Shown piece after piece: positions 17,110-26,125 of a DNA stretch of 64,000 nt (positions within the stretch are counted from its first letter, which is position 1; each line of letters begins with the position of its first letter). Source of the DNA: Rhizobium phaseoli. Lineage in GTDB: Bacteria; Pseudomonadota; Alphaproteobacteria; Rhizobiales; Rhizobiaceae. The position numbers and the translations under genes are program-made. The notes beneath the pieces are model-generated. The model was not told the origin of the DNA and did not search any database. It saw only the letters and a program-made list of their open reading frames with translations. The stretch spans positions 62,001 through 126,000 of the forward strand of contig NZ_WUFT01000015.1 of NCBI RefSeq assembly GCF_010668805.1. Direction: 5' to 3'.

Positions 17110-18189
17110 TCAACCCGGCGGCAGCCTGTTTGCGATCGCCTGCGGCAGTGCTCGCAGCACCAGCCGCCGAAGCGCCATCCAGCCGGTGCCGATGATCAAT
17201 ACGATCGCGCCGACGACGATCAGCGTCGTGAAGATGTAGGTATCGGCTGTGGCGCTTCCCTGCCGGAAGACGCTGAAGATCGCGACGCCAAGCGACAGCA
17301 GCCCCGACGTCACGAAGGCGCGCCGGTCGATGACGAGACCGATCAGCATCAGCGCCGCCACCGTCGTGACGACCACGGGTGTCCGCGCCGACATGTTCCC
17401 GACGTCAAAGATACGGACGCCTGCCCCGAACGACAGCAGGGAAACGGTGCTGTAGAGCAGCGCAGGCGCCGCGCCGAGATGCAGCCAGAAAGCGATATCC
17501 GAACGCGTTGTCCGCCGCAGCCGGTCGCCGAGATCGAAAAAAAGCGCCAGAGCAAACAGTCCGAGCGCGCACATCAGGGCAACCAGCGCCAGCACGACGG
17601 GATGATCGAGGAAAAACGCCGGATTGCCGCTTGCCCATTGCACCAACCGCAACAGCAGGGTGAGGACGAAAGCAAGCGCCGACATGATAGAGAGCGCCAG
17701 CGACAGCGGCACGCGGTAGCGGGCATAATAGGCGCCGAGAAGGATCGGGAAACCGGCAACGAACTGCGTCGCCTCCGCTCCGAAGGATTGGGAGGTCGGC
17801 GTCCACGGCGGGAAGAAATGGGACATCAGCAGTCCTGTCCAGCAGAACAGCGCGATCGTCAGGCTGACAGCCGGCAAAGCGAGACGCTGGCGGTGCACCA
17901 GGATTTCCGAAAGCACGATGATGGCAGGCAGCACAGCATAAAGTGCGGCAAGCCCCCAGAGGCCGCAAAGCGCCACGATGACTCCGATGGTGATCAGCAC
18001 GTCGTGGAACCCTCGCACGAAGCGCGGCGTCTCCGTATCCGACCAGGCCGGCCCCTCGGCGCTCGTTGCCCGCTCTTCGACGACAGCGACGCCGCGCTCG
18101 CTCAAGAACGGCAAGAGGCGCCCGCCAGCCTCTGGCGAAATCAGGTCCTGGCGCACGGCCTCGTCGAGTATAGACCTTAGTTCCGTCAT
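17110..18189 (-). CDS. DUF2157 multi-pass membrane protein
   Basis: A 359-residue protein with a cytosolic N-terminus (residues 1-65, LRSILDEAVRQDLISPEAGGRLLPFL typical of DUF2157) and about nine to ten predicted membrane helices starting near residue 65 (VLITIGVIVALCGLWGLAALYAVLPAIIVLSEI). The family occurs in many proteobacteria with no assigned biochemical function. Stop is 18 bp from the convergent end of ychF. No operon partner. A RIME-like repeat lies 50 bp upstream of its start. Confidence 0.8.
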   Translation of the reverse strand: MTELRSILDEAVRQDLISPEAGGRLLPFLSERGVAVVEERATSAEGPAWSDTETPRFVRGFHDVLITIGVIVALCGLWGLAALYAVLPAIIVLSEILVHRQRLALPAVSLTIALFCWTGLLMSHFFPPWTPTSQSFGAEATQFVAGFPILLGAYYARYRVPLSLALSIMSALAFVLTLLLRLVQWASGNPAFFLDHPVVLALVALMCALGLFALALFFDLGDRLRRTTRSDIAFWLHLGAAPALLYSTVSLLSFGAGVRIFDVGNMSARTPVVVTTVAALMLIGLVIDRRAFVTSGLLSLGVAIFSVFRQGSATADTYIFTTLIVVGAIVLIIGTGWMALRRLVLRALPQAIANRLPPG

Positions 18190-18242
18190 GCCGGTTTATC
18201 TCCCCGGAATCATTGAGCCCACGCGGATGCTATTGTAAGCAA

Positions 18243-18357
18243 TAGAGCATGATGCCGAAAAGTGTGAGCGGTTTTCGGGCGACATCATGCTCTAACTCTT
18301 TAATGTACAACAGGATTCAGATTTTAGGCTGATCCGGCTAAAATCATCCTGTTCTAG
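18243..18357 (+). repeat. RIME-like intergenic palindromic repeat (second type, copy B)
   Basis: Two palindromes in tandem: TAGAGCATGATG (18243-18254) pairs with CATCATGCTCTA (about 18283-18294), and CAGGAT (18311-18316) pairs with ATCCTG after an AATCAGATTTTAGG-type arm, ending at GTTCTAG. The first palindrome shares the core AAAAGTGTG.AGCGGTTTT with the elements at 19329 and 45414, but the arms differ, so it is a related mosaic member. Confidence 0.65.
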
Positions 18358-18382
18358 GCGCTGCATATGGCGGGAGAAGCGA

Positions 18383-18847
18383 ATGTCGGCAGAAAAGCTT
18401 TCCCTAGAGGATTTTGAGCCCGGTCGACGCTTCGCCCTCGGCCCGAAGTCGGTGCTCGCCGAGGAGATCATCGAGTTTGCAGCGGAATTCGACCCGCAGC
18501 CCATGCATCTCGACGAGGCTGCCGGCCGCGCCAGCATTTTAGGCGGGCTCGCGGCCTCCGGCTGGCACACCTCTTCGATGCTCATGCGCATGATGGCCGA
18601 CAGCTACATCCTGAACGCGCTCTGCGAGGGAGCCCCGGGCATAGACCTGATGGAATGGCGCAAGCCGGTGCTGGCAGGCGACACGTTGCAAGGCCGCTCG
18701 ACCGTGCTCGAAGCCCGGCCGATGCGCTCGCGCCCCGGTATGGGCATCGTCAAGTTCCGTCACGAGGTGGAAAACCAGCGCCGCGAACTCGTCTGCCTCT
18801 CGGAAAATTCGGTCATGATCCGCATGCGCACGGAGATTACAGCATGA
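18383..18847 (+). CDS. MaoC-family dehydratase (first of a pair)
   Basis: A 154-residue hot-dog fold protein of the MaoC/(R)-enoyl-CoA hydratase family. The hydratase motif EFAAEFDPQPMHLDEAAGRASILGGLAASGWHT (residues ~35-67) holds the Asp and His catalytic positions. The next gene encodes a second MaoC protein starting in the ATGA overlap with this stop, so the pair is translationally coupled and may form a heterodimer or heterotetramer. The substrate is probably an acyl-CoA thioester; which one is unknown. Confidence 0.87.
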   Translation: MSAEKLSLEDFEPGRRFALGPKSVLAEEIIEFAAEFDPQPMHLDEAAGRASILGGLAASGWHTSSMLMRMMADSYILNALCEGAPGIDLMEWRKPVLAGDTLQGRSTVLEARPMRSRPGMGIVKFRHEVENQRRELVCLSENSVMIRMRTEITA

Positions 18848-19311
18848 GAATGTCCGAACTTTACGCCATCGGTGAAAAGGCCGAGATCGGCAGCTACACC
18901 TTCACCGAGGAAAATATCATCCGCTTCGCCAAGCGCTTCGATCCGCAGCGTTTTCACGTCGACAGGGAAGCAGCCAAGGATACCCTCTTCGGCGGCCTTT
19001 GCGCTTCGGGCTGGCACACCACCGCCGCTTGGATGCGGACCTTCCTCGCCTTCTGGAAAAGCCAGAGCGTCGCCCTCGCGCAAAGGGGCATGACGGCGCC
19101 GAACCTCGGCCCCTCACCCGGCTTCCAGAAACTGCAATGGCTGCGGCCGATCTTCCCAGGCGACGTCGTAAGTTACTCCGTCGCCCTCCTCTCCAGCCGG
19201 CCGCTCGCGTCGCGGCCGGGCTGGCACCTCAACGCCATCCTCTGCGAGGGCGTCAATCAAAACGGCGATCCCGTCATGCGCTTCGAAAGCGGCGTCTTGG
19301 AATTCGACTGA
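18844..19311 (+). CDS. MaoC-family dehydratase (second of a pair)
   Basis: A 155-residue hot-dog fold protein related to its upstream neighbour. The hydratase motif RFAKRFDPQRFHVDREAAKDTLFGGLCASGWHT spans about residues 27-59, again with the Asp-Pro-x-x-x-His-x-Asp catalytic pattern. The ATG at 18844 overlaps the stop of the first gene (ATGA). The two proteins share the FGG/LGG-L-A/C-ASGWHT block and a similar C-terminus, so they arose by duplication. Downstream is a RIME-like repeat and then the convergent apt gene. Confidence 0.87.
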   Translation: MRMSELYAIGEKAEIGSYTFTEENIIRFAKRFDPQRFHVDREAAKDTLFGGLCASGWHTTAAWMRTFLAFWKSQSVALAQRGMTAPNLGPSPGFQKLQWLRPIFPGDVVSYSVALLSSRPLASRPGWHLNAILCEGVNQNGDPVMRFESGVLEFD

Positions 19312-19328
19312 CGCCGCGTGTGGAATGC

Positions 19329-19436
19329 CTAAAGCGCGTCGCGATCTTTCAGATTCGCTTTTCGCGCTTTAGCTCTGTGTTTTTGCGCATGTCGTTGCCG
19401 CAAAACCGCTACACACTTTTGCGCGATATGCTTTAG
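19329..19436 (-). repeat. RIME-like intergenic palindromic repeat (copy C)
   Basis: 108 bp, reverse-oriented relative to the copy at 45414-45521 and nearly identical to it: CTAAAG...ATATCGCGCAAAAGTGTGTAG..., GACATGCGCAAAAACA, then GAATCTGAAAGATCGCGACGCG ending in CTTTAG (minus strand). It fills the gap between the convergent maoC and apt genes and ends exactly at the apt stop codon, so it probably also forms the transcript ends of both. Confidence 0.8.
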
Positions 19437-19982
19437 TCAATGGCCGGAGAATTCGACCAGCGTGTGAACGACGACGCCGAACTCTTCCAGCTTCTTGCGA
19501 CCCCCAAGGTCCGGCAGATCGATAACGAAGCAGGCGCCGACCACTTCCGCGCCGATCTGGCGCAGCAGCTTCGTGGCACCCACTGCCGTGCCGCCGGTGG
19601 CGATCAGGTCGTCGACCAGGATCACCTTCTCGCCGGGCTGCACCGCATCGCGATGCATCTCCATCTCGTCGACGCCATATTCCAGGCTGTAGGCGATGCG
19701 CACGGTCTCGTGCGGCAGCTTGCCCTTTTTGCGGATCGGCACGAAGCCGGAGGAAAGCTGATGCGCCACCGCACCGCCGAGAATGAAACCGCGTGCCTCC
19801 ATGCCGGCGATCTTGTCGATTTTCGTGCCCGCATAGGGTTGCACGAGTTCGTCGACCGCCCGGCGGAAAGCGCGGGGGTTGCCAAGCAGCGTGGTGATGT
19901 CCCGGAAGATGATGCCGGGCTTGGGGTAGTCGTGGATGGAGCGGATGCTGGCTGCCAGCTCCGAAGTCATATTCTTGTCCAT
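19437..19982 (-). CDS. apt: Adenine phosphoribosyltransferase
   Basis: Salvages adenine to AMP with PRPP. The 181-residue length is typical. Motifs: DYPKPGIIFRDITTLLGNP near residues 18-36 (adenine-binding), GMEARGFILGGAVA near 60-73, and the PRPP loop VILVDDLIATGGTAVGATKLL near 120-140. Start ATG at 19982; the alternative MTSELAASIRS at 19970 is possible. A terminator of the upstream petC gene lies in the 110 bp before it, so it has its own promoter. The stop abuts a RIME-like repeat. Confidence 0.97.
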   Translation of the reverse strand: MDKNMTSELAASIRSIHDYPKPGIIFRDITTLLGNPRAFRRAVDELVQPYAGTKIDKIAGMEARGFILGGAVAHQLSSGFVPIRKKGKLPHETVRIAYSLEYGVDEMEMHRDAVQPGEKVILVDDLIATGGTAVGATKLLRQIGAEVVGACFVIDLPDLGGRKKLEEFGVVVHTLVEFSGH

Positions 19983-20045
19983 CGAAAGTCCATATCTGCG
20001 AGCGAAATTCGCCGCACCCTATCAATTGCCAGGGGCGGAACCAAC

Positions 20046-20070
20046 AAAAAAGGCGGCTCGCAAGCCGCCT
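20046..20070 (-). terminator. Rho-independent terminator of the petABC operon
   Basis: On the minus strand AGGCGGCTT...AGCCGCC then TTTTTT: arms at 20063-20069 and 20052-20058, T-run at 20046-20051. It lies 23 bp after the petC stop. Confidence 0.85.
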
Positions 20071-20092
20071 CTAAGATTCCGGCAAGGAGCGC

Positions 20093-20977
20093 TCAATGCT
20101 CCTTGCTGGCGTAGACCGAGCGCTTCGTCAGGTAGATCAGCACAGTGAAGATCGCCAGGAAGATCATGACCATGAAGCCCATGCGTTTGCGCTCCTCGAG
20201 ATGCGGTTCAGCGGCCCACATCAGGAAGGAGGAGACGTCCTTGGAGTACTGGTCAACGGTCTGCGGCGCGCCGTCGTCATAGGTCACCTGGCCATCGGAA
20301 AGCGGCTTCGGCATGGCGAGAACGGCGGCAGCATGGAAATACGGGTTATAATGTCCGCCCTGCGGCACCTGGAAACCGGCCGGCGGCTCTTCGTAGCCGG
20401 TCAACAGCGCGTGGATATAGTCCGGGCCGTTTTCCTGATACTGCGTGAAGATGTCGACGACGAAACGCGGGAAGCCGCGCTCGACTTCGCGGGCCTTGGC
20501 GATCAGCGAAAAGTCAGGCGGAGCCGCACCATTGTTGGAAGCGGCAGCCGCCTCCACATTGGCGAAAGGCGCCGGGAAGTGGTCGGAGGGAACCGCTTTG
20601 CGGGTAAACATCTCGCCGGCCGCATTCGGGCCGTCCTGGACCTCGTAGTTCGCGGCGAAAGCCTTTACCTGCGCCTCGGAATAGCCCAGCTCGTCGAGCA
20701 TGCGGAAAGGCACGAGGTTCATCGAATGGCAGGCGGAACAGACCTCGGTGTAGACCTTGAGGCCGCGCTGAAGCTGAGCCTTGTCGTAATGGCCGAACGG
20801 ACCGGCAAAACTCCACTCTTCCTCCTTCGGCTCCTTCAGCGGATAGTGCGGCGTCGCACCTTCCTCGTGATGGGCGGGTGCCGCGCCCTTGGCGGGCGTG
20901 GCTTCCTCGGCGAAGGCAGCGCTGCCGAGAACAGCAGCGACAGCGAGCGAAAGAATGCTTGTAACAAGCGTTTTCAT
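20093..20977 (-). CDS. petC: Cytochrome c1, bc1 complex
   Basis: Haem c subunit of ubiquinol-cytochrome c reductase in the cytoplasmic membrane. A 294-residue precursor: signal peptide (residues 1-23, cleaved after AAFA), Ala/His-rich linker, haem-binding CSACH at residues 80-84, the axial Met in AVLAMPKPL near 230, and a C-terminal membrane anchor (MGFMVMIFLAIFTVLIYL). Start at 20977 is the only one that gives a signal peptide. In Bradyrhizobium cytochromes b and c1 are made from one fused gene; here they are separate, 25 bp apart, and petC is the last gene of petA-petB-petC. Confidence 0.96.
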   Translation of the reverse strand: MKTLVTSILSLAVAAVLGSAAFAEEATPAKGAAPAHHEEGATPHYPLKEPKEEEWSFAGPFGHYDKAQLQRGLKVYTEVCSACHSMNLVPFRMLDELGYSEAQVKAFAANYEVQDGPNAAGEMFTRKAVPSDHFPAPFANVEAAAASNNGAAPPDFSLIAKAREVERGFPRFVVDIFTQYQENGPDYIHALLTGYEEPPAGFQVPQGGHYNPYFHAAAVLAMPKPLSDGQVTYDDGAPQTVDQYSKDVSSFLMWAAEPHLEERKRMGFMVMIFLAIFTVLIYLTKRSVYASKEH

Positions 20978-21002
20978 ATTTTTGTTCCCTTCCGCCGTGC
21001 GC

Positions 21003-22283
21003 TTACGCATTGGCCGCTGCACTGGCAGCAGCTGTCTTGTTGCGCTTTTCGAGCACCGCTTCGGTGATCGAGTTCGGAATGCGGCGCGGCGTTTCCACCA
21101 GGCCGAGAACTGGCATGGCGACCAGGAAGAAAGCGAAGTAGAGAAGCGTGCAGATCTGCGAAATCGTGGTGAACAGGCCCTCCGCCGGTTGCGAACCCAG
21201 CCAGCCGAGGATGATCGCATTGATAACGAACAGCCAGTAGAACAGCTTGTACCAGGGACGGTAGACGGCCGAACGGACCTTCGAGGTGTCGAGCCAGGGC
21301 AGGAAGAACAGCACGATGATCGCACCGAACATCACCAGAACGCCGCCGAGCTTGGAGTCGATCGGGCCGACGTTGAAGGTGATCGAACGCAGCATCGCGT
21401 AGAACGGCAGGAAGTACCATTCCGGAACGATGTGAGCCGGCGTCTTCAACGGGTCGGCCGGGATGTAGTTGTCGGCATGGCCGAGGAAGTTCGGCAGGTA
21501 GAAGACGAAATAGGCATAGACCAGCAGGAAGACGGAAACGCCGAGCGCATCCTTCATCGTTGCATAGGGCGTGAAGCGCACCGTGTCGGTCTTCGTCTTG
21601 ACCTCGACGCCCGTCGGGTTGGTCTGGCCGGTGACGTGCAGCGCCCAGATGTGCAGGACCACCACGCCGGCGATCATGAAGGGCAAAAGGTAGTGCAGCG
21701 AGAAGAAGCGGTTCAGCGTCGGCTGATCGACGGCGAAGCCGCCAAGCAGGAACTGCTGGATCCATTCGCCGACCAGCGGGAAGGCCGAGAAGAAGCCGGT
21801 GATGACGGTCGCGCCCCAGAAGGACATCTGCCCCCAGGGCAGAACGTAGCCCATGAAGCCGGTCGCCATCATCAGCAGGTAGATGACCACGCCGAGGATC
21901 CAGAGGATTTCGCGTGGCGCCTTGTAGGAACCGTAATAAAGGCCGCGGGCGATGTGCAGGTAGACGGCGACGAAGAAGAAGGAGGCGCCGTTGGCATGCA
22001 TATAGCGCAGCAGCCAGCCATGATTGACGTCGCGCATGATCTTTTCAACGGAGTTGAAAGCCAGCGTCGTATCGGCGGCATAATGCATGGCGAGCGTGAC
22101 GCCCGTCAGGATCTGCACGATCAGCATGACGGCGAGCATGGCGCCGAAGGTATAGGCATAGTTCAGGTTCCTGGGAACCGGATAGGCAATGAAGCTGTCA
22201 TAGACCATGCGCGGCAAAGGCAGGCGCGCATCGACCCATTTCTCAAGGCCGGTTGACGGCTCGTAGCTGGAATGGCCACTCAT
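21003..22283 (-). CDS. petB: Cytochrome b, bc1 complex
   Basis: A 426-residue integral membrane subunit with the Qo and Qi quinone sites and two haems b. About eight membrane helices are visible; haem-ligand regions include WLLRYMHANGASFFFVAVYLHIARGLYYG (residues ~92-120) and the HxxxxxxxxxxxxxH pair around SLHYLLPFMIAGVVVLHIWALH (~195-216). The PEWY motif of the Qo site is present as VPEWYFLPFYAMLR near residue 288. It is 14 bp after petA and 25 bp before petC in one operon. Confidence 0.97.
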   Translation of the reverse strand: MSGHSSYEPSTGLEKWVDARLPLPRMVYDSFIAYPVPRNLNYAYTFGAMLAVMLIVQILTGVTLAMHYAADTTLAFNSVEKIMRDVNHGWLLRYMHANGASFFFVAVYLHIARGLYYGSYKAPREILWILGVVIYLLMMATGFMGYVLPWGQMSFWGATVITGFFSAFPLVGEWIQQFLLGGFAVDQPTLNRFFSLHYLLPFMIAGVVVLHIWALHVTGQTNPTGVEVKTKTDTVRFTPYATMKDALGVSVFLLVYAYFVFYLPNFLGHADNYIPADPLKTPAHIVPEWYFLPFYAMLRSITFNVGPIDSKLGGVLVMFGAIIVLFFLPWLDTSKVRSAVYRPWYKLFYWLFVINAIILGWLGSQPAEGLFTTISQICTLLYFAFFLVAMPVLGLVETPRRIPNSITEAVLEKRNKTAAASAAANA

Positions 22284-22297
22284 TAATCAGTCTCCCC

Positions 22298-22876
22298 TCA
22301 ACCGATCTTGATCTTGGTATCGGATATAAACGAAAAGGTCGGAATCGCCAGGTTCTGCGGCGCAGGCCCCTTGCGGATGCGGCCGGCCGTATCATAGACC
22401 GAGCCATGGCAGGGACAGAACCAACCGTTGTATTCGCCGGCCTGACCAAGCGGCACGCAGCCGAGATGGGTGCAGGTGCCGATCATGACGATCCAGTTTT
22501 CCTTGTCCTTGCCACCTGAACGGTCGACACCCGTTGCCTGAGCGTCGGGCGGCAGGTTGGCATTGCGGGCGATCGGATCCTTGAGATCCGCCAGCGCAAC
22601 ATCGGCGGCAGCCTTCACTTCTTCAGGTGTGCGGTTGCGGATGAAGATCGGCTTGCCGCGCCACTTGACCGTCAGCGACATGCCGGGCTCGAGGCTCGCA
22701 ACATCGACTTCGATGGAGGCCAGCGCCAGCGTCGACGCATCCGGGCGCATCTGGTCGACGAACGGCCAGGCAACCGCGACGGCGCCGACAGCACCCGCCA
22801 TACCAGTGGTGAGATAAAGGAAATCACGGCGAGTAGGCTCTGTTGAAGCCTCGCTTGTCGTTACGTGTTCGCTCAC
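22298..22876 (-). CDS. petA: Rieske iron-sulfur protein, bc1 complex
   Basis: The [2Fe-2S] subunit that carries electrons from ubiquinol to cytochrome c1. It is 192 residues long. The N-terminus has a twin-arginine type motif TRRDFLYLTTG (residues 15-25) followed by the membrane anchor AGAVGAVAVAWPF, and the cluster-binding boxes CTHLGC at 135-140 and CPCHGS at 154-159 both carry their Cys and His ligands. It is the first gene of the operon; 285 bp upstream to the divergent gene at 23162 should hold its promoter, although no strong match was found. Confidence 0.97.
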   Translation of the reverse strand: MSEHVTTSEASTEPTRRDFLYLTTGMAGAVGAVAVAWPFVDQMRPDASTLALASIEVDVASLEPGMSLTVKWRGKPIFIRNRTPEEVKAAADVALADLKDPIARNANLPPDAQATGVDRSGGKDKENWIVMIGTCTHLGCVPLGQAGEYNGWFCPCHGSVYDTAGRIRKGPAPQNLAIPTFSFISDTKIKIG

Positions 22877-23161
22877 GGCCTAACCATCCTCTGCGCAATT
22901 ATCGCGGAATTCCGCCCTGCCCCCTCTGCCGGCGAATCGATCCAGACACAATTCGGCCATAGATTCCCCGGCAATCCGGCGCGTTCTAAGCTTGATCGCA
23001 AATTATGTCCAGCCTTGGCAAGGGGATGAGGGCACAATGTCGCGGGAATTTCCGATGAATTTTTTAAGGCAAACACAAGCTTGCTACTATGCTGCATTGC
23101 AACAAAAGGGTCGCCGTGATAGGCGCGATGGCAGCCACGCCAGCGAGCCGGACCGGAACGA

Positions 23162-24094
23162 ATGAGAGACACGATTTTTTGCGTATTCAGCGTCCTCACG
23201 ACGCTCGTCCTTGCCGTCGTCTCGCTGCGCTACGTCAGAGATTTCTATCTGCTTTCCTTCTTTTACAGCTTCCAGGTCCATCTGGCGGTGGCCGCAGCGG
23301 CGGCGTCTATCGCAGCCCTTCTCGTCAAGCGGCACTGGTATGGGGTGCTGACACTTAGCGTATCCGTGGTCCTTGCCGTCCACGGCGTCATGATGATGCG
23401 CGAATTCGCCGAGCCCGCTGTGGAAGAGAACCGCCCGGCCCTCTTCAAGCTAATGTCTTTCAATATCGAGAACGATAATTTCGCGAACGGCCGCGCAATC
23501 GCCGACATGGCCATCGCCTCCGGCGCCGATGTCGTCAACATCCTGGAGGCCGAACCGGTTTTGTCGGAACTGCCGCGGCTCTTGAAGACCTATCCCTATT
23601 ACATCGGCTGTGGCGTCGGCATGCAGGAATGCGATACGCTGGTGCTGTCGAAGCGTCCGCTCATCGAACCCCGCATCCGCAACCTCGGCCTGCTCTGGCG
23701 CAACCGGCTGACGATATCGACCATCGATTTCGATGGTCAGAAGGTCAACTTCCTCGCGGCACACCTCACCAAACCCTATTATGACGAATTCCACGGCCTG
23801 GAGATCTGGGATCTCGCGGAGATAATTCCCTCCCTGCCAGGGCCGCTCGTCCTTGCCGGTGATTTCAATACGTCGATCCTGGCGCCCGACGTGCAGTGGC
23901 TCATGCGCGGCCAGGGCCTCGGCACGGTATCGCTGGAGCCGGCGACATGGCCGATTAAGGCAGGCGCCTTCGGCATTCCGATCGATCACGTCTTCAGCAA
24001 AGCACCGCTGCGGCTGAAATCTGTCCGCCGCATCCAGGACAGTTTCGGTTCAAATCATTTTGGCCTGATGGCGGAATTCGTCGTCGACCCCTGA
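23162..24094 (+). CDS. Endonuclease/exonuclease/phosphatase-family membrane protein
   Basis: A 310-residue protein: about three N-terminal membrane helices (residues 4-82: FCVFSVLTTLVLAVVSL, HLAVAAAAASIAALLV and YGVLTLSVSVVLAVHGVM) followed by an EEP catalytic domain with FKLMSFNIENDN near 97-108, the LAGDFNTS metal/phosphate motif near 235-242, and DHVFSK near 278 with a final SNHFGLMAEF. This matches bacterial EEP phosphodiesterases of unknown substrate facing the periplasm. The ATG is preceded by ACCGGAACGA. Its last 45 bp overlap the 3' end of the convergent ABC gene. Confidence 0.85.
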   Translation: MRDTIFCVFSVLTTLVLAVVSLRYVRDFYLLSFFYSFQVHLAVAAAAASIAALLVKRHWYGVLTLSVSVVLAVHGVMMMREFAEPAVEENRPALFKLMSFNIENDNFANGRAIADMAIASGADVVNILEAEPVLSELPRLLKTYPYYIGCGVGMQECDTLVLSKRPLIEPRIRNLGLLWRNRLTISTIDFDGQKVNFLAAHLTKPYYDEFHGLEIWDLAEIIPSLPGPLVLAGDFNTSILAPDVQWLMRGQGLGTVSLEPATWPIKAGAFGIPIDHVFSKAPLRLKSVRRIQDSFGSNHFGLMAEFVVDP

Positions 24095-25963
24095 GTTCTG
24101 ATCGTCGCCCGCCGCCAGGAAGCCGCCGGACTGACGCGCCCAGAGCTCGGCATAGAGCCCGCCGCGGCGAAGCAGTTCGTCGTGGCTGCCCTCCTCGATG
24201 ATCCGGCCGAGATCGACGACGATCAGGCGGTCGAGGGCTGCAATCGTCGACAGCCGGTGGGCGATCGCAAGCACCGTCTTGCCTTCCATGATCCGATGGA
24301 GATTGGACTGGATCGCTTCTTCCACTTCCGAATCGAGCGCCGACGTGGCTTCATCGAGGACGAGGATCGGCGCGTCCTTGAGCATGACGCGGGCAATGGC
24401 GATGCGCTGCCGCTGGCCGCCTGACAGTTTGACACCGCGTTCGCCGACATGCGCATCGAAACCTCTGCGGCCCTGCTGATCCTGCAGCCGCTCGATGAAG
24501 TCGATGGCTTCGGCGCGCCTGGCTGCCTCGACCAACCGCTCCTCGCCGGCATCCGGCCGTCCGAACAGGATATTGTCGCGCACCGAACGATGCAGCAGCG
24601 AAGTGTCCTGGCTGACGACGCCGATCTGCATCCGGAGCGATTCCTGCGTCACGGCCGCGATATCCTGGCCGTCGATGAGAATGCGACCGTCCTGAATGTC
24701 GTAGAGGCGCAGCAGCAGGTTCATCAGCGTCGATTTTCCCGCCCCCGAACGGCCGACGATCCCGACCTTTTCGCCCGGGTGGATGGTCAGTGAGAAATTC
24801 TCGACGACCGGCAGGTGACCCTTGCCGTAGCGAAAAGAAACATTGTCGAAGCAGATGCCGGGCTGCCGGATCAGCAGGCTCTTTGCATCCGGCCGGTCGA
24901 CGAGCCCCAGAGGTTGGGATATCAGCTCGGCGGCGTTCTGAATGGTGCCAAGATTGCGCATGATACCGTTAAACTGTGTCATCAGCCGCCCGAGCAGGAA
25001 ATTCAGCCTGAGCACCAGCGCCAAAGAGAATGCCACGGCACCGGAGCTGATCAGGCCGCGCAGCCAGAGATCGACGCTCAGCCCCGCCATCGTCACGATC
25101 ATCAGGCCGGAGAGCAGCGCCATCGAAGCCCTGACGCCGGTGATGAACCGGGTGAAGCGCAGCACCGTATCCTGAAAGATATCGAAGCCCTGCCGCATAT
25201 ATCGATCGGTTTCCTCGTCGCGCGCAAACAGCTTCAGCGTCTGCATGTTGCTGTAGGAATCGACCATCCGGCCGTTCAGCATCGATCCGGCCTCCGCCGT
25301 TTCGCGGGAATGAAGCCGTATCCGTGGAACGAAGTGGCGGGCAAGCAGGCTGAAGGCGCCAAGCCAGAACAGCACGACGGCGGCAAGGGAAAAGTCCAGC
25401 CGGGCGACCAGCACCAGCGTCGTCACGGCATAAATTCCGACGAACCAGACGCTTTCCATCAGTGAAGTGACGAGATCCCCGGTTGCCTGCCCGGCCGACC
25501 AGACCTTGGTAACGATGCGTCCGGAGAAATCGCTCTGGAAGAACGATAAAGACTGCCTGGAGACATGGAGATAGGATTGCCAACGTGCTAGATTGTAGAA
25601 ACCCGGCGTGATCACCTGCTGATCGACGAGCGCGATCAGGAACGCGACGACGAAACGCACCAGCCCGATGAGCGCGAGCATGCCGAACAGCTCGCCGCCA
25701 TGGGCCGCGAGAAGACCGCTCCAGCCGGCGCCGGGCTTGATACTGCCAAGGATATCGACGAGCCGGCCGACGAACCAGAAAAGTGCGGCCTCGATGGCCG
25801 CCGATGTGCCGCCGAGAATGAGCATGGCGACGAACGGCATCTTCGCCTGGCCGATATAAAAACGGATGAAGCCGAGCGTCGAGCCCGGCGGCTGAAGATT
25901 GGCGCGCGGACGGAACGGATCGATCCAGGTTTCGAACAGGCGAAGGATGGGGCGCAGGAACAT
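24050..25963 (-). CDS. ABC exporter, fused permease-ATPase (637 residues)
   Basis: A half-transporter: six membrane helices in residues ~35-320 and a nucleotide-binding domain from ~370. Walker A GRSGAGKSTLMNLLLR (about 413-428), Q-loop GVVSQDTSLLHRS, signature LSGGQRQRIAIAR, Walker B PILVLDEATSALD and the switch His in AIAHRLST are all present, so it is likely an active homodimeric exporter of lipid- or drug-type substrates. The last 15 codons overlap the convergent EEP gene. A close paralogue is encoded 1.1 kb upstream at 27071-28927 on the same strand; both end the ATPase with RQSGGFL. Substrate unknown. Confidence 0.92.
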   Translation of the reverse strand: MFLRPILRLFETWIDPFRPRANLQPPGSTLGFIRFYIGQAKMPFVAMLILGGTSAAIEAALFWFVGRLVDILGSIKPGAGWSGLLAAHGGELFGMLALIGLVRFVVAFLIALVDQQVITPGFYNLARWQSYLHVSRQSLSFFQSDFSGRIVTKVWSAGQATGDLVTSLMESVWFVGIYAVTTLVLVARLDFSLAAVVLFWLGAFSLLARHFVPRIRLHSRETAEAGSMLNGRMVDSYSNMQTLKLFARDEETDRYMRQGFDIFQDTVLRFTRFITGVRASMALLSGLMIVTMAGLSVDLWLRGLISSGAVAFSLALVLRLNFLLGRLMTQFNGIMRNLGTIQNAAELISQPLGLVDRPDAKSLLIRQPGICFDNVSFRYGKGHLPVVENFSLTIHPGEKVGIVGRSGAGKSTLMNLLLRLYDIQDGRILIDGQDIAAVTQESLRMQIGVVSQDTSLLHRSVRDNILFGRPDAGEERLVEAARRAEAIDFIERLQDQQGRRGFDAHVGERGVKLSGGQRQRIAIARVMLKDAPILVLDEATSALDSEVEEAIQSNLHRIMEGKTVLAIAHRLSTIAALDRLIVVDLGRIIEEGSHDELLRRGGLYAELWARQSGGFLAAGDDQNSGVDDEFRHQAKMI

Positions 25964-26125
25964 GGAAGCGATATAGGCGGATTGAGCCGAGCGGCAAAGG
26001 GAATGAAAAGCGGACGCAACCTTATATTTTGGTAATGAACGATAACATCGGCGGCATCGCCATTGATTACCCCCGAACCCGTCACAATCTGACGATACGA
26101 TCGCGCTTCACCGGAGAGAATATCC

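Noticed and set aside
18243..18357. Interpretation of the palindromes as CRISPR repeats
   Set aside because: Only one copy with two different palindromes is present; there are no regularly spaced repeats or spacers, and no cas genes.
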